A DNA stretch of 13,661 bases, from the NCBI GenBank assembly GCA_020433835.1, contig JAGRBY010000137.1:1-13661 (forward strand), read 5' to 3'. Positions 1 through 6,915 of the stretch are shown here, in pieces (the stretch's first letter is position 1; each line of letters opens with the position of its first letter). This DNA comes from Anaerolineae bacterium (GTDB lineage Bacteria > Chloroflexota > Anaerolineae > 4572-78 > J111). The translations under genes were made by a program, and so were the position numbers. The notes under the pieces are model-generated. The model was not told the DNA's origin and searched no databases. It saw nothing but the letters and a program-made list of their open reading frames with translations.

Positions 1-218
1 AGAATGTCTTCGCGATCAAATAAAATTCTATAGTTACCCACACGCAGACGATAGGCTACATCAAAATCGACCAGTCGCTTCACATTAGGCGTAGCTATGG
101 GATCTGCTGCCAGCTTGTCGATACGTTCTAAAATTCGCCGTTGGTCAGCTTTGGGACAGCGGGCCAAATTTTTTAGAGCGGTTTCTGTAAATTCTACTCG
201 ATAGGGCGTCTTACTCAT
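1..218 (-). CDS. RelE/ParE-family toxin, partial (3' end beyond window)
   Basis: Translation of the minus strand from the ATG at 216-218 gives 72 residues that remain open to the window edge. It begins MSKTPYRVEFTETALKNLAR and contains YRLRVGNYRILFDRED near residues 56-71. This is the standard layout of RelE/ParE toxins: a first beta strand (YRVEFT), a helical pair with a QRRIL segment, then the YRLRVGxYRI strand pair that carries the basic active-site or binding residues. Members are usually 85-95 residues, so perhaps 15-20 are missing. Known members are ribosome-dependent mRNA interferases (RelE) or gyrase inhibitors (ParE); I cannot tell which from this part. The gene starts 44 nt after the debranching enzyme stop on the same strand, with only a weak AAGG as ribosome site. 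No antitoxin fits in that gap, so a partner would have to lie downstream, outside the window. Confidence 0.85.
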   Translation of the reverse strand, partial: MSKTPYRVEFTETALKNLARCPKADQRRILERIDKLAADPIATPNVKRLVDFDVAYRLRVGNYRILFDREDI

Positions 219-262
219 AATTTTGAATACCTTGAAGTAGCTACAACTGGTGTTCCTCTTCC

Positions 263-2260
263 TTATTCGCTGTTCGTTGCCTCTCGCCAGGCGCGGAGGA
301 GTTCGGCTACACTCCAGGCCTGGGCAAAACAGCCACGCGGCGAGTGGGGTGGATTGCCGTTAAAGATTTCGCTGATGGAGCCAAGACAGCCGTCGGAGAG
401 GTGGTTGGCTACGGCGGCTAAAAAGGCTTTGGCCTGGGCTGCATCGCCGTAAACGCGATAGTGAGCTGTGGCGAAGGGGCCAAGCAGCCAGACCCAGACC
501 GTGCCTTGATGATAAGCGCCATCGCGGGTCTCCGGCATACCGCCGTAGCGTCCAATATAGTCCGGCGCTGTTGATGATAGACTGCGCAGCCCGTACGAGG
601 TCCACAACTCACGGGCGCAGGTATCGACCACAGCTTTGGCCTGGGCGTCGGTTAAGAGTTTGAAGGGCAGCGAGACGGCAAATATCTGGTTGGGGCGCAG
701 GCTGGTGTCGCTGCGCCGGCCATCCGGGCTTAGCTCGCCTTCAGGGCCATCAACAACATCATAGAGATAGCCGCCGGCCTCGTACCAAAATCGTTGCCGG
801 AAGGTTTCGGCCACGCGTTCGGCTTCAGAAGTATAGTCTTCGAAGGTGGCTTCGGGTTGGCCTGTCGCTTGGGCCAGTTCGGCCATAATTCGCAGGGCGT
901 TGTGCCACAGGGCGTTAATCTCGACCGCCTTGCCGATGCGCGGCGTAACGACCCAGTTGCCGACTTTGGCATCCATCCAGGTGAGTTGAACCCCGCTGGT
1001 GCCGGCGAACAGTAAGCCATCATCAGCCACGTGAATATCATAGCGGGTGCCGCGTCGGTGCCAGTCGATGATATCGGCCAGGATGGGGTAGAGGTCTTGG
1101 ATCAGGCTCATGTCGTCCGTAGACTGCCAATATTGATAGACCGCGTGAAAGTACCAGAGCGTGGCATCGACGGTGTTGTACTCCGGAGTTTCACCGGCAT
1201 CGGGAAAGCGATTGGGCAGCATGCCCTGGTCAACGTAGCGGGCGAAGGTGCGCAAAATTATCGCCGCCAGGTCGGGTCGGCCAGTGGACAGGGTGAGGCC
1301 GGGGAGGGCAATCATCGTGTCGCGCCCCCAATCGCTAAACCAGGGATAGCCGGCAATGACCGTTGCGCCCGCTGTGCCGTCATCGAGCGAGCGCTCGACG
1401 ATAAACTGATCGGCGGCCAGGGCCAGGTGGCGTATCCAGGTCGGTTCATCGGGCGGTATGCTGTATAACAAATCGGCCTGCCGACGGCGCTCTTGCTCCA
1501 GGGCATCGAGACCGGCGTGGGGTGTAACCGGTTCAGTGGAGCAGATAATGGTCACTATTTCGCCGGGAGTCAGGGTGATGTGAAAGCGTCCGGGCCGCAG
1601 TAAATCTTCGCGGCTGTCGAGGCCACGCTCGCTTTCGCGCTCGTGGTTAAAGTTCCAGTACCAGGTGGTATCCGGGTGGAATTCACCCCGGTCGGCCACC
1701 ACGCTGTAGGGGTGGGCATCGTCAAAGGCGCGAATGCGAAAGCCGCCCGCTATCGGCTCGACATTGAGTGACCAGCCGCCGAGGCTGTGGCTGTGGTAAT
1801 CGCGGTAGGTACACAGCGGGTCGATCTCCAGGGTGACCGGGCCGGTACCCTGGCTGAGATGATAGGTTATGTAGGTGGTGTTCTGACCGTAGGCCATCCA
1901 GACCCGCTGTTCCAGCCGGGCATCGGCCATAATATAGTGCCAGACAGGGATAAGGCCATCGAGCCGGAACGACTCGAGAAATTGGTAGCCGTGGGGATCG
2001 ACTGTGCCGTCGGTGAAGCGATTGGCAAAAAGGGGATACTCTGCATCCTGATAGCGGGCTGTGACATCGAGTTTGCTGACCAACATCGTCCGGCCCAGCG
2101 GCGGGTTGAGAGCGGCCAGCAGCAGGCCGTGATAGCGGCGCGTGTGCGCTCCGGACAGCGTGCCGGCCGCAAAGCCGCCGATACCATTGGTGACCAGCCA
2201 TTCTTTACGGGCTGCGATATCATAGTGGCCGCAGTCGGCGCGGCCGAGTTGGATCGTCAT
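263..2260 (-). CDS. Glycogen debranching enzyme (amylo-alpha-1,6-glucosidase)
   Basis: A complete 665-residue protein of the bacterial/archaeal debranching enzyme type: an N-terminal GDE_N-like beta domain (about 15-250) followed by an (alpha/alpha)6 barrel (about 275-660). Recognisable blocks are NGIGGFAAGTLSGAHTRRYH (25-44), GYPWFSDWGRDTMIALPGL (304-322, the signature around the conserved WGRD), EYNTVDATLWYF (360-371), TWMDAK (427-432), GKAVEINALWHNAL (443-456), RPNQIFAVSLP (522-532), YHQGTVWVWLLGPF (583-596) and SEIFNG (630-635). Family members hydrolyse alpha-1,6-linked glucose stubs at glycogen branch points in the cytosol. The start is supported by AGGAG six bases before the ATG. It is transcribed alone or with the toxin gene 44 nt downstream. 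The promoter and hairpin leader are listed separately. No other glycogen gene is in the window. Confidence 0.93.
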   Translation of the reverse strand: MTIQLGRADCGHYDIAARKEWLVTNGIGGFAAGTLSGAHTRRYHGLLLAALNPPLGRTMLVSKLDVTARYQDAEYPLFANRFTDGTVDPHGYQFLESFRLDGLIPVWHYIMADARLEQRVWMAYGQNTTYITYHLSQGTGPVTLEIDPLCTYRDYHSHSLGGWSLNVEPIAGGFRIRAFDDAHPYSVVADRGEFHPDTTWYWNFNHERESERGLDSREDLLRPGRFHITLTPGEIVTIICSTEPVTPHAGLDALEQERRRQADLLYSIPPDEPTWIRHLALAADQFIVERSLDDGTAGATVIAGYPWFSDWGRDTMIALPGLTLSTGRPDLAAIILRTFARYVDQGMLPNRFPDAGETPEYNTVDATLWYFHAVYQYWQSTDDMSLIQDLYPILADIIDWHRRGTRYDIHVADDGLLFAGTSGVQLTWMDAKVGNWVVTPRIGKAVEINALWHNALRIMAELAQATGQPEATFEDYTSEAERVAETFRQRFWYEAGGYLYDVVDGPEGELSPDGRRSDTSLRPNQIFAVSLPFKLLTDAQAKAVVDTCARELWTSYGLRSLSSTAPDYIGRYGGMPETRDGAYHQGTVWVWLLGPFATAHYRVYGDAAQAKAFLAAVANHLSDGCLGSISEIFNGNPPHSPRGCFAQAWSVAELLRAWREATNSE

Positions 2261-2281
2261 TGTGTGCTCCTGTGGGGGTGA

Positions 2282-2359
2282 ATGGATAGTTGGTTAGTTT
2301 GATAGTTGAATGGTGGTAACCAACCATAAAACTAACTAACCAACTGCCCAACCATCCAT
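2282..2359. repeat. Long interrupted inverted repeat in the debranching-enzyme leader
   Basis: The arms AGTTGGTTAGTT (2288-2299) and AACTAACCAACT (2334-2345) are perfectly complementary. They are extended by ATGGAT (2282-2287) against ATCCAT (2354-2359) across an 8-base bulge. A second imperfect palindrome (ATGGTGGT/CCAACCAT, 2310-2327) is nested in the loop. The sequence is built from short GTTAGTTG-type units, which suggests a dispersed repeat family rather than a unique regulator. In the predicted mRNA of the debranching enzyme it lies between the transcription start and the Shine-Dalgarno, so it should form a hairpin ending about 21 nt before the start codon. Confidence 0.7.
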
Positions 2360-2369
2360 CGTTATTATG

Positions 2370-2397
2370 ATTCTAGCATAGAGGGGGGTTGTTGCAA
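2370..2397 (-). promoter_or_regulatory. Predicted sigma70-type promoter of the debranching enzyme gene
   Basis: On the minus strand TTGCAA (2397-2392) is followed after 16 bases by TAGAAT (2375-2370). The -10 is preceded by TGC, giving an extended -10 (TGCTAGAAT). The predicted start is near 2363, leaving a leader of about 100 nt that holds the inverted repeat. It is the best promoter match in the intergenic region, read by eye only. Confidence 0.5.
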
Positions 2398-2458
2398 GAT
2401 GATAACAAAATTGCTAACAGAGTCTTACAGTTTCGTGACGGATAGTAACTACAAGATG

Positions 2459-2490
2459 AGGCATGCCATCTGAGCACAGACAGCATGCCT
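2459..2490 (-). terminator. Hairpin downstream of the aldolase gene (terminator-like, no U-tract)
   Basis: AGGCATGC (2459-2466) and GCATGCCT (2483-2490) pair perfectly. In the minus-strand transcript the next two positions form G-U wobbles and four more pairs follow, giving a 14-bp stem with an AGCA-type tetraloop. It starts 28 nt past the aldolase stop codon and is preceded on that strand by a pyrimidine-rich run (2492-2519). No U-run follows, so it may be a weak or factor-assisted terminator or a 3'-end stabiliser. Because the wobbles form only in minus-strand RNA, it is assigned to the aldolase operon. Confidence 0.45.
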
Positions 2491-2517
2491 ATTGAGAAAG
2501 AAGGAAAGAAAAACAAA

Positions 2518-3528
2518 TTAAACGGCTGGCTTGCCGTAATCGACGTACCAGCCTTCGCTTAAGCGAGGAATATGCTTTGCCACCCGTGCCGACCAGGGTG
2601 TAGCGCGATAGTTGGCGGTGGCGGCCAAAACGCGCAGTCGACTAACGGCCGTGGTGTAGAGGAAACGGTCGCGGGCGTCGGCGTCGGCAATATCGAGAGC
2701 TTCACTCCAGATAGCCCGCCCGGCGACAAAACCGGCGGCCCCGGCTTCGCAAGCGATCTCGACCTGCCGCTGGAAGGTGGTGAAGTTGACCCCGGCACTA
2801 AGCAGCACCCACGGAATATCGCCGCAGGTGTTGGTCAGTTGGCGGCAGGTCGAGATCATCTTGGCCTCGTCGCTTTCGTGGTTGGCATCGGTCGGGAACT
2901 CGGCTTTGAGGATGTCGACCCCCAGCGGCAGCAGCCGGCGGGCCGACTCGAGTACCAACTCCGGGCGCTGCGCGGCGAAAGCGGCATCGGTTTTCTTCTG
3001 GCCCGGCTCAAGCGGATAGCAAATCGGCTCCAGCATGAAAGGGATTTCATAGGTGTCACACTCAGCCGCAACGTGGCGGACAACATCCTCCTGGGCGGCG
3101 GCATTCGGGGCATCAGGGTGATAATAGAGCAGCAGCTTAACTCCGGCTCCACCCATACGCCGGATAGCCTCAACACTCCAGCCATCGAGCAGAGTTGTGG
3201 TTTCCCGCATCGCCTCGCTGCCGTAGCTTGATTTTTCACGGGCCACGGCCAGACCGACGCCCTTAGGCAGCACGCCCGCGGCCAAGACCGGCCCGGCGCT
3301 GTAGAGCGGGTCGAGCAGCACGGCGCTGGCGTGCGGAGCCAGGGCCGTGGCAATGCGCGTTTTCTCCGCCGCCACCGTCTCCCACGATGCTTCAGGCACG
3401 CCCAGCGTTTGGCTTAGCGAAGCCACAAAGGCATCGCGATGGTCGAACGCGGCCATTGCAAAAACGTTGAATTCATTGGTAAGCTGCTGAAAGCAGAAGA
3501 GCTTGCCCAGAGACAGCGGCTTGGTCAT
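2518..3528 (-). CDS. Class I aldolase, tagatose-1,6-bisphosphate aldolase (LacD) family
   Basis: The 336-residue protein is a DhnA/LacD-type TIM-barrel aldolase. It opens with [13 protein letters not shown] and [11 protein letters not shown] (25-34), matching the LacD N terminus (LQQL...AFDQR). It continues with VLLDPLYS (70-77), [11 protein letters not shown] (129-139), [14 protein letters not shown] (161-174), [10 protein letters not shown] (205-214, with K208 as the likely Schiff-base lysine), and [14 protein letters not shown] and [12 protein letters not shown] (267-278). The known reaction is cleavage of tagatose 1,6-bisphosphate to glyceraldehyde-3-phosphate and dihydroxyacetone phosphate, but relatives act on sulfofructose-phosphate and inositol-derived keto-acids, so the substrate is open. 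I chose the ATG at 3528 over a start at 3621: it sits in an ATGA overlap with the upstream gene, it matches family length, and the extra 31 residues look non-homologous. Its coupling to the IolE-like gene suggests a cyclitol or sugar catabolic pair. Confidence 0.85.
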   Translation of the reverse strand: MTKPLSLGKLFCFQQLTNEFNVFAMAAFDHRDAFVASLSQTLGVPEASWETVAAEKTRIATALAPHASAVLLDPLYSAGPVLAAGVLPKGVGLAVAREKSSYGSEAMRETTTLLDGWSVEAIRRMGGAGVKLLLYYHPDAPNAAAQEDVVRHVAAECDTYEIPFMLEPICYPLEPGQKKTDAAFAAQRPELVLESARRLLPLGVDILKAEFPTDANHESDEAKMISTCRQLTNTCGDIPWVLLSAGVNFTTFQRQVEIACEAGAAGFVAGRAIWSEALDIADADARDRFLYTTAVSRLRVLAATANYRATPWSARVAKHIPRLSEGWYVDYGKPAV

Positions 3529-4433
3529 AGCCCGATACTCGCCAGATAAGTGCGGTTGCGTTGAGCACTTTCTTTGGGGCTGCCCATACCCGGTAGCACA
3601 TCCTGCTCGACGACAATCCAACCGCTGTAATTCAACTCGCGCAGTTTAGCCAGCACCGCCGGAAAGTCGATGTCGCCCTGACCCAACTCACAGAAAACAC
3701 CGTGGCCGACCGACTCAACGCCACCCCAGCCCTCTTGGCGCGATTGGGCGGCCACATTCGGCTCGTGGTCTTTGAAGTGAACGTGCCAGATGCGGTCGGC
3801 GTGTTCTTCTAAGCCTTCGATGGGATCGCCGCCACCAAAGCGGTAGTGGCCAGTGTCGAACACCAGACCCAGCACTTCGGGGTCGGTGCGATCCAACAGT
3901 TTGGCTGTTTCGGCCGGGGTTTCGATCCAGGTGCCGATGTGATGATGGAAGACGGTGCGCAAGCCGGTTTCCTGTTTGACGGCGCGGGCGATGCGGTTGG
4001 CCCCTTGGGTAAACACTTTCCATTGCGCCTCGCTCATTTCGTGTTCAGGCTTGATGCGCCCGGAGTTCAGCGTGCGGACGGGGTCACCATAGGGGTCGTT
4101 GCCCAACACAATGAAGTTATCCGGCCCGCCGACCTCGGCCAGGAGGCCCGCAGTGCGCACCGCTTCGGCTTCACTTTGGGCGTGGCGGTCGGCATCGTGC
4201 AGAAAGACGCTGACCCACGAGGCCAGCAGCTTCAAGTTGCGGCTGTCCAGTTCCTGACGCAGCTTGGCCGGGTCGGTCGGCATAAACCCCCAGTCACCCA
4301 ATTCGGTACCGGCATAGCCGGTAGCCTGCATTTCATCGAGCACCTGCACATAGCCCCCGCGCTCGCCTTCAACGTTCTCAATAACCCCCCACGAGCAAGG
4401 TGCGTTACCTACAAGTATTTGAGTGTTTGTCAT
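3525..4433 (-). CDS. IolE-like sugar phosphate isomerase/epimerase (possible inosose dehydratase)
   Basis: A 302-residue AP-endonuclease-2-like TIM barrel. The N terminus [15 protein letters not shown] (6-20) is typical of the IolE branch. Candidate metal and active-site positions are the conserved E44 in GTELGDWGF, the HHH cluster in [13 protein letters not shown] (160-172), D193 and H196 in VFDTGHY, WHVHFKD (216-222) and E276 in VVEQD. IolE removes water from 2-keto-myo-inositol in inositol catabolism; other family members are epimerases or isomerases of keto-sugars, so the exact substrate is not proven. The ATG at 4433 is preferred over a TTG at 4466: GGGAG lies nine bases before the ATG, while the TTG lies inside a 26-bp palindrome. 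The gene overlaps the aldolase by ATGA, so the two are translated together. A possible promoter and the palindrome lie upstream. Confidence 0.75.
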   Translation of the reverse strand: MTNTQILVGNAPCSWGVIENVEGERGGYVQVLDEMQATGYAGTELGDWGFMPTDPAKLRQELDSRNLKLLASWVSVFLHDADRHAQSEAEAVRTAGLLAEVGGPDNFIVLGNDPYGDPVRTLNSGRIKPEHEMSEAQWKVFTQGANRIARAVKQETGLRTVFHHHIGTWIETPAETAKLLDRTDPEVLGLVFDTGHYRFGGGDPIEGLEEHADRIWHVHFKDHEPNVAAQSRQEGWGGVESVGHGVFCELGQGDIDFPAVLAKLRELNYSGWIVVEQDVLPGMGSPKESAQRNRTYLASIGL

Positions 4434-4457
4434 CGTTACGTTCTCCCGTAAAAATAA

Positions 4458-4483
4458 GTAGGACAAACTTAAGTTTGTCCTAC
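4458..4483. repeat. 26-bp perfect palindrome upstream of the IolE-like gene
   Basis: The half-site GTAGGACAAACTT (4458-4470) is followed immediately by its exact reverse complement (4471-4483). It lies 25-50 bases before the IolE-like start codon, downstream of the predicted promoter. It could be an operator (core GACAAA-N6-TTTGTC), an mRNA hairpin close to the ribosome site, or one copy of a dispersed palindromic repeat. The same core recurs at 13632-13651. Confidence 0.8.
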
Positions 4484-4529
4484 GGTAATTTTCATTGTCG
4501 TTGTCGTCTCAATCGAGACTATCTGACTC

Positions 4530-4562
4530 TTCAGTGATTTCATCCATTTCAGTGCTTCAGTG
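4530..4562. repeat. Three TTCAGTG direct repeats in the divergent intergenic region
   Basis: TTCAGTG occurs at 4530-4536, 4548-4554 and 4556-4562. In the predicted mRNA of the IolE-like gene these would be CACTGAA copies in the leader. A small inverted repeat, GTCTC-AATC-GAGAC, lies next to them at 4506-4519. Such repeats can be activator or repressor half-sites, but with only seven bases each chance is possible. Confidence 0.4.
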
Positions 4563-4604
4563 TTTAACCAGACGAACGGATCGCTCAAATTCGGCATAAG
4601 GTTT

Positions 4605-4632
4605 AGTATAGGAGTGGGGCTGATGTCGACAA
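4605..4632 (-). promoter_or_regulatory. Possible sigma70-type promoter of the IolE-like/aldolase operon
   Basis: On the minus strand TTGTCG (4632-4627) is followed after 16 bases by TATACT (4610-4605). The start would be near 4598, leaving a leader of about 165 nt that includes the TTCAGTG repeats and the 26-bp palindrome. The match is moderate (four and five of six consensus bases). Confidence 0.35.
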
Positions 4633-4715
4633 GAAAAGGGCTGATAGGTTTTGCAAATTATGCCTTATAATGTTACTCTTGATGGCTAATCCATCCTCCT
4701 ACAGAGCCAAAAAGA

Positions 4716-5345
4716 ATGAGCAACATCAAAATCGATACCCTGCGACCGCAATACTTTCACGCTCTCGCTCAGCTTCAGTATGATTGTTTTCCAACAGTCG
4801 ATGAGAGCGAATATTTTCGAACCGAACATTTTCGCAGCCATTATGCTATCTTTCCTGAAGGCAGCTTTGTGGCGCTCAATGGGGAGCGCGTGATTGGCTT
4901 CGGCTCTGGCATCTTCGCCGATTTTGATTTCGCTCACCCCTCGCACAAATCCCACGAGATATCCGGTGACGGCTATTATACCACCCACAACCCCCATGGC
5001 GCGTACTATTATGCCATCGACATCGGGGTTCATCCTGATTATCGAGGTCGAGGCATCGGTTCGCAACTGTATGAAGCTCGAAAAGCGTTGGTCAAGAAGC
5101 ACAATAAAAAAGGTATTGTAGCCGGCGGTATTATTCCTGATTATACCACGCACAAAAATTATCTAACCGTCCGGCAGTATGCCGATAAAGTAGTGGCTGG
5201 TGAACTGTACGACAGTACGCTTAGTTTTCAACTAAAAAATGGTTTTGTGGTGCGGGGTCTACTTGAAGATTATGTAGAAGACTCTGTCTCGGATAATTGG
5301 GCTACCCTTATTTTTTGGAAAAATCCCGATTATCATATAACATAA
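4716..5345 (+). CDS. GNAT family N-acetyltransferase
   Basis: A 209-residue protein with a clear GNAT acetyl-CoA pyrophosphate loop at 103-115 (IGVHPDYRGRGIG), preceded by the central strands FVALNGERVIGFGSG (51-65) and YYYAIDIGV. The stretch HNPHGAYYYAID and the C-terminal part AGELYDSTLSFQLKNGF (161-177) resemble the GNAT half of the bifunctional GNAT/carbon-nitrogen hydrolase proteins (YhcX type). No nitrilase domain follows, so this is a stand-alone version. It would transfer acetyl from acetyl-CoA to an amine; the acceptor cannot be read from the sequence. It stands alone, divergent from the IolE-like gene, with 219 bases before the next gene. There is no good Shine-Dalgarno (only AAAAAGA before the ATG). 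Confidence 0.85.
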   Translation: MSNIKIDTLRPQYFHALAQLQYDCFPTVDESEYFRTEHFRSHYAIFPEGSFVALNGERVIGFGSGIFADFDFAHPSHKSHEISGDGYYTTHNPHGAYYYAIDIGVHPDYRGRGIGSQLYEARKALVKKHNKKGIVAGGIIPDYTTHKNYLTVRQYADKVVAGELYDSTLSFQLKNGFVVRGLLEDYVEDSVSDNWATLIFWKNPDYHIT

Positions 5346-5483
5346 AATTGTATCTCTGGTACGGTTGACGAAACCAGGTTAAACTGTTACCATTTTATCG
5401 ACGTATTTGTCAACCATGCATCAGTCTTTGGTCATTCTTTTTTATAAGGCTTTCTTCTCCATCCTTTACAAATAGTGAGCTAT

Positions 5484-5510
5484 TTGACAAACCGTTATAA
5501 ACCATATTCT
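5484..5510 (+). promoter_or_regulatory. Possible promoter of the five-gene methyltransferase/sensor operon
   Basis: A perfect TTGACA (5484-5489) is followed after 15 bases by TATTCT (5505-5510, four of six consensus bases). The spacing is short, so confidence is limited. The implied start near 5517 gives a leader of about 48 nt. No other convincing promoter is seen between 5346 and 5564. That gap also holds an inverted pair GGTTGAC (5363-5369)/GTCAACC (5409-5415), but no clear terminator for the acetyltransferase gene. Confidence 0.35.
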
Positions 5511-5564
5511 TGCGTATAGGGTAGTGGGTCTTACTCCTAAATAATCACAGGTATCGAATATGTA

Positions 5565-6347
5565 ATGGCTCAACATAACAAGATATATCTACAAGCATTT
5601 TATTACGATATTGCTTTGGGTCGCGATGTAGGGCCGGAGGTAGACTTTTTTCTTGATGCCTACCAACACTATACCGGGTCTGAACTAAAATCTGCGCTTG
5701 AAATTGCCTGCGGTCCCGGCTACCATGCACGGGCGCTGGCACAACGGGGTATCGATACGGTTGGTTTAGATTTGCATCCGGAAATGATTGATTTTGCGAA
5801 AAATCAACAGGGAGGCAACGCAGATAACCTAAGCTGGATTACCGGGGATATGCGGCATTTTCAACTTGAGCAGCCGGTTGATATGGCGGTTTGCGTGTTT
5901 GATGGATTTGATCCGTTACTTACCAATGATGATATCATCCGCCATTTTCATTCCGTCGCCGAAAATCTCAACCCGCACGGTCTCTATTTGATTCAATACA
6001 CTCATCCCAGGTATTGTTCTCTTCAAGATTATGGATCTTTCTATTATGAGGGAGAACGGGATAATATTAAGGTCATTATCCATTGGGCTATTAACAACCC
6101 TGTATTTGATTTAATTACTGCCACCGCCGAAGTGGAAACAAAAATGTACGTTTGTCATAATGGACAGGAATCCACTACCGTCTACACGGCGATAGAGAGA
6201 TTGTTCACACCTCAAGAGTTTCCGCTGTTGGCTCAGCTATCGAATAGACTGCGCGTTATTGGCTGGCACGGTGACTTTGATCTTCGGCAGCCGTTTGATA
6301 ACTCTGCGGCGTCCCAATATATGATTTGTTTATTGCAAAAAATATAG
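5565..6347 (+). CDS. Class I SAM-dependent methyltransferase
   Basis: A 260-residue Rossmann-type methyltransferase. Motif I is LEIACGPGYHA (45-55), the acidic residue ending strand 2 is in GLDLHPEMI (67-75), motif II is GDMRHF (94-99), and VDMAVCVFDGFDPLLT (105-120) marks strand 4. The C-terminal strands IERLFTPQEF and LRVIGWHGDFDLRQPF are typical of small-molecule or generic methyltransferases of this length. The acceptor is unknown. It is the first gene of the plus-strand operon, ending 15 bases before the SET-domain gene; its TAG stop sits in the AGGAG ribosome site of that next gene. The start at 5565 lacks a strong Shine-Dalgarno. Two methyltransferases of unrelated folds side by side is unusual and suggests a shared or sequential target. 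Confidence 0.85.
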   Translation: MAQHNKIYLQAFYYDIALGRDVGPEVDFFLDAYQHYTGSELKSALEIACGPGYHARALAQRGIDTVGLDLHPEMIDFAKNQQGGNADNLSWITGDMRHFQLEQPVDMAVCVFDGFDPLLTNDDIIRHFHSVAENLNPHGLYLIQYTHPRYCSLQDYGSFYYEGERDNIKVIIHWAINNPVFDLITATAEVETKMYVCHNGQESTTVYTAIERLFTPQEFPLLAQLSNRLRVIGWHGDFDLRQPFDNSAASQYMICLLQKI

Positions 6348-6362
6348 GAGACTCATTGGCAT

Positions 6363-6905
6363 ATGCTTCAACAGCCAACGTCTTATCTATCGCCAAAATT
6401 AATAAGCAAAGTTGATCCTGACAAAGGCGGACACGGCGTTATTGCCCGAACATCAATACAGGCTGGAGAACTGCTTGTGGTGTGGGGCGGTGAAGTTGTC
6501 AGTGAAACGCAGCTTATTCATTTTACACAAGCTCAACAGCGACGCGGCATTCAAATAGAGGAAGATTTGTATTTAATTCCTCGCCGGATTGGGCCAGCCG
6601 ATTACGTTAATCACTCTTGCGAACCCAATGCGGGTTTAAGTGGGCAAATCAGCCTCGTAGCTATACGAAATATAGAGCCTGGAGAAGAGGTGTGTTTTGA
6701 TTACGCCACGAGCGATGGCAGCCCTTACGACGAATTTGAATGTAGTTGTAACGCGCCCACCTGTCGAGGCTATATTACAGGGAATGACTGGCGCAATCCC
6801 ATTTTGTGGCACAAATATGAAGGCTATTTTTCGCCCTATCTTCAGCGTCGTATTAATCAGTTAAAGCAACAGATAAATACTATATCGCCGGCTATCATTA
6901 TTTGA
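6363..6905 (+). CDS. SET domain protein-lysine methyltransferase-like protein
   Basis: A 180-residue protein that is almost entirely a SET domain. GGHGVIARTSIQAGELLVVWGGEVV (22-46) gives the first SAM-contact strands. YVNHSCEPNAGL (81-92) holds the diagnostic NHSCxPN, and EPGEEVCFDYA (105-115) holds the catalytic-region E-x-x-x-DY motif. It is followed by ECSCNAPTCRG with C127, C129 and C134, a C-x-C-x4-C post-SET motif that with the NHSC cysteine could bind one zinc ion. The residual C terminus (140-180) is helical, with a QRRINQLKQQ segment. SET enzymes methylate lysine side chains of proteins; bacterial ones are rare, often poorly studied and sometimes acquired. The start follows AGGAG at 12 bases. 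The next gene begins 10 bases downstream. Confidence 0.9.
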   Translation: MLQQPTSYLSPKLISKVDPDKGGHGVIARTSIQAGELLVVWGGEVVSETQLIHFTQAQQRRGIQIEEDLYLIPRRIGPADYVNHSCEPNAGLSGQISLVAIRNIEPGEEVCFDYATSDGSPYDEFECSCNAPTCRGYITGNDWRNPILWHKYEGYFSPYLQRRINQLKQQINTISPAIII

Positions 6906-6915
6906 AAGAATAGGC

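Noticed and set aside
1722..2281. Long open frames on both strands inside the debranching enzyme gene, up to 164 codons
   Set aside because: They lie antisense or out of frame to an unmistakable enzyme, have low-complexity composition without domain features, and reflect codon bias in a GC-richer gene.
3529..3621. Extending the aldolase by 31 codons to an upstream start at 3621
   Set aside because: The extension overlaps the IolE-like gene deeply, does not resemble family N termini, and the ATGA coupling start at 3528 is natural.
4434..4466. TTG start of the IolE-like gene at 4466
   Set aside because: It lies inside the 26-bp palindrome and has no ribosome site. The ATG at 4433 has GGGAG and family-like length.
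4666..4671. TATAAT upstream of the acetyltransferase as its -10 box
   Set aside because: The hexamer is perfect and about 45 bases before the ATG, but no -35-like hexamer or extended -10 is found at a usable distance. In this AT-rich gap a chance match is likely.
4686..5153. A 155-codon minus-strand frame antisense to the acetyltransferase
   Set aside because: The plus-strand frame has a clear GNAT motif. The antisense product has no recognisable domain.
5363..5415. GGTTGAC/GTCAACC inverted pair as a terminator for the acetyltransferase gene
   Set aside because: The loop would be 39 bases and no U-run follows, so it is not a convincing intrinsic terminator.
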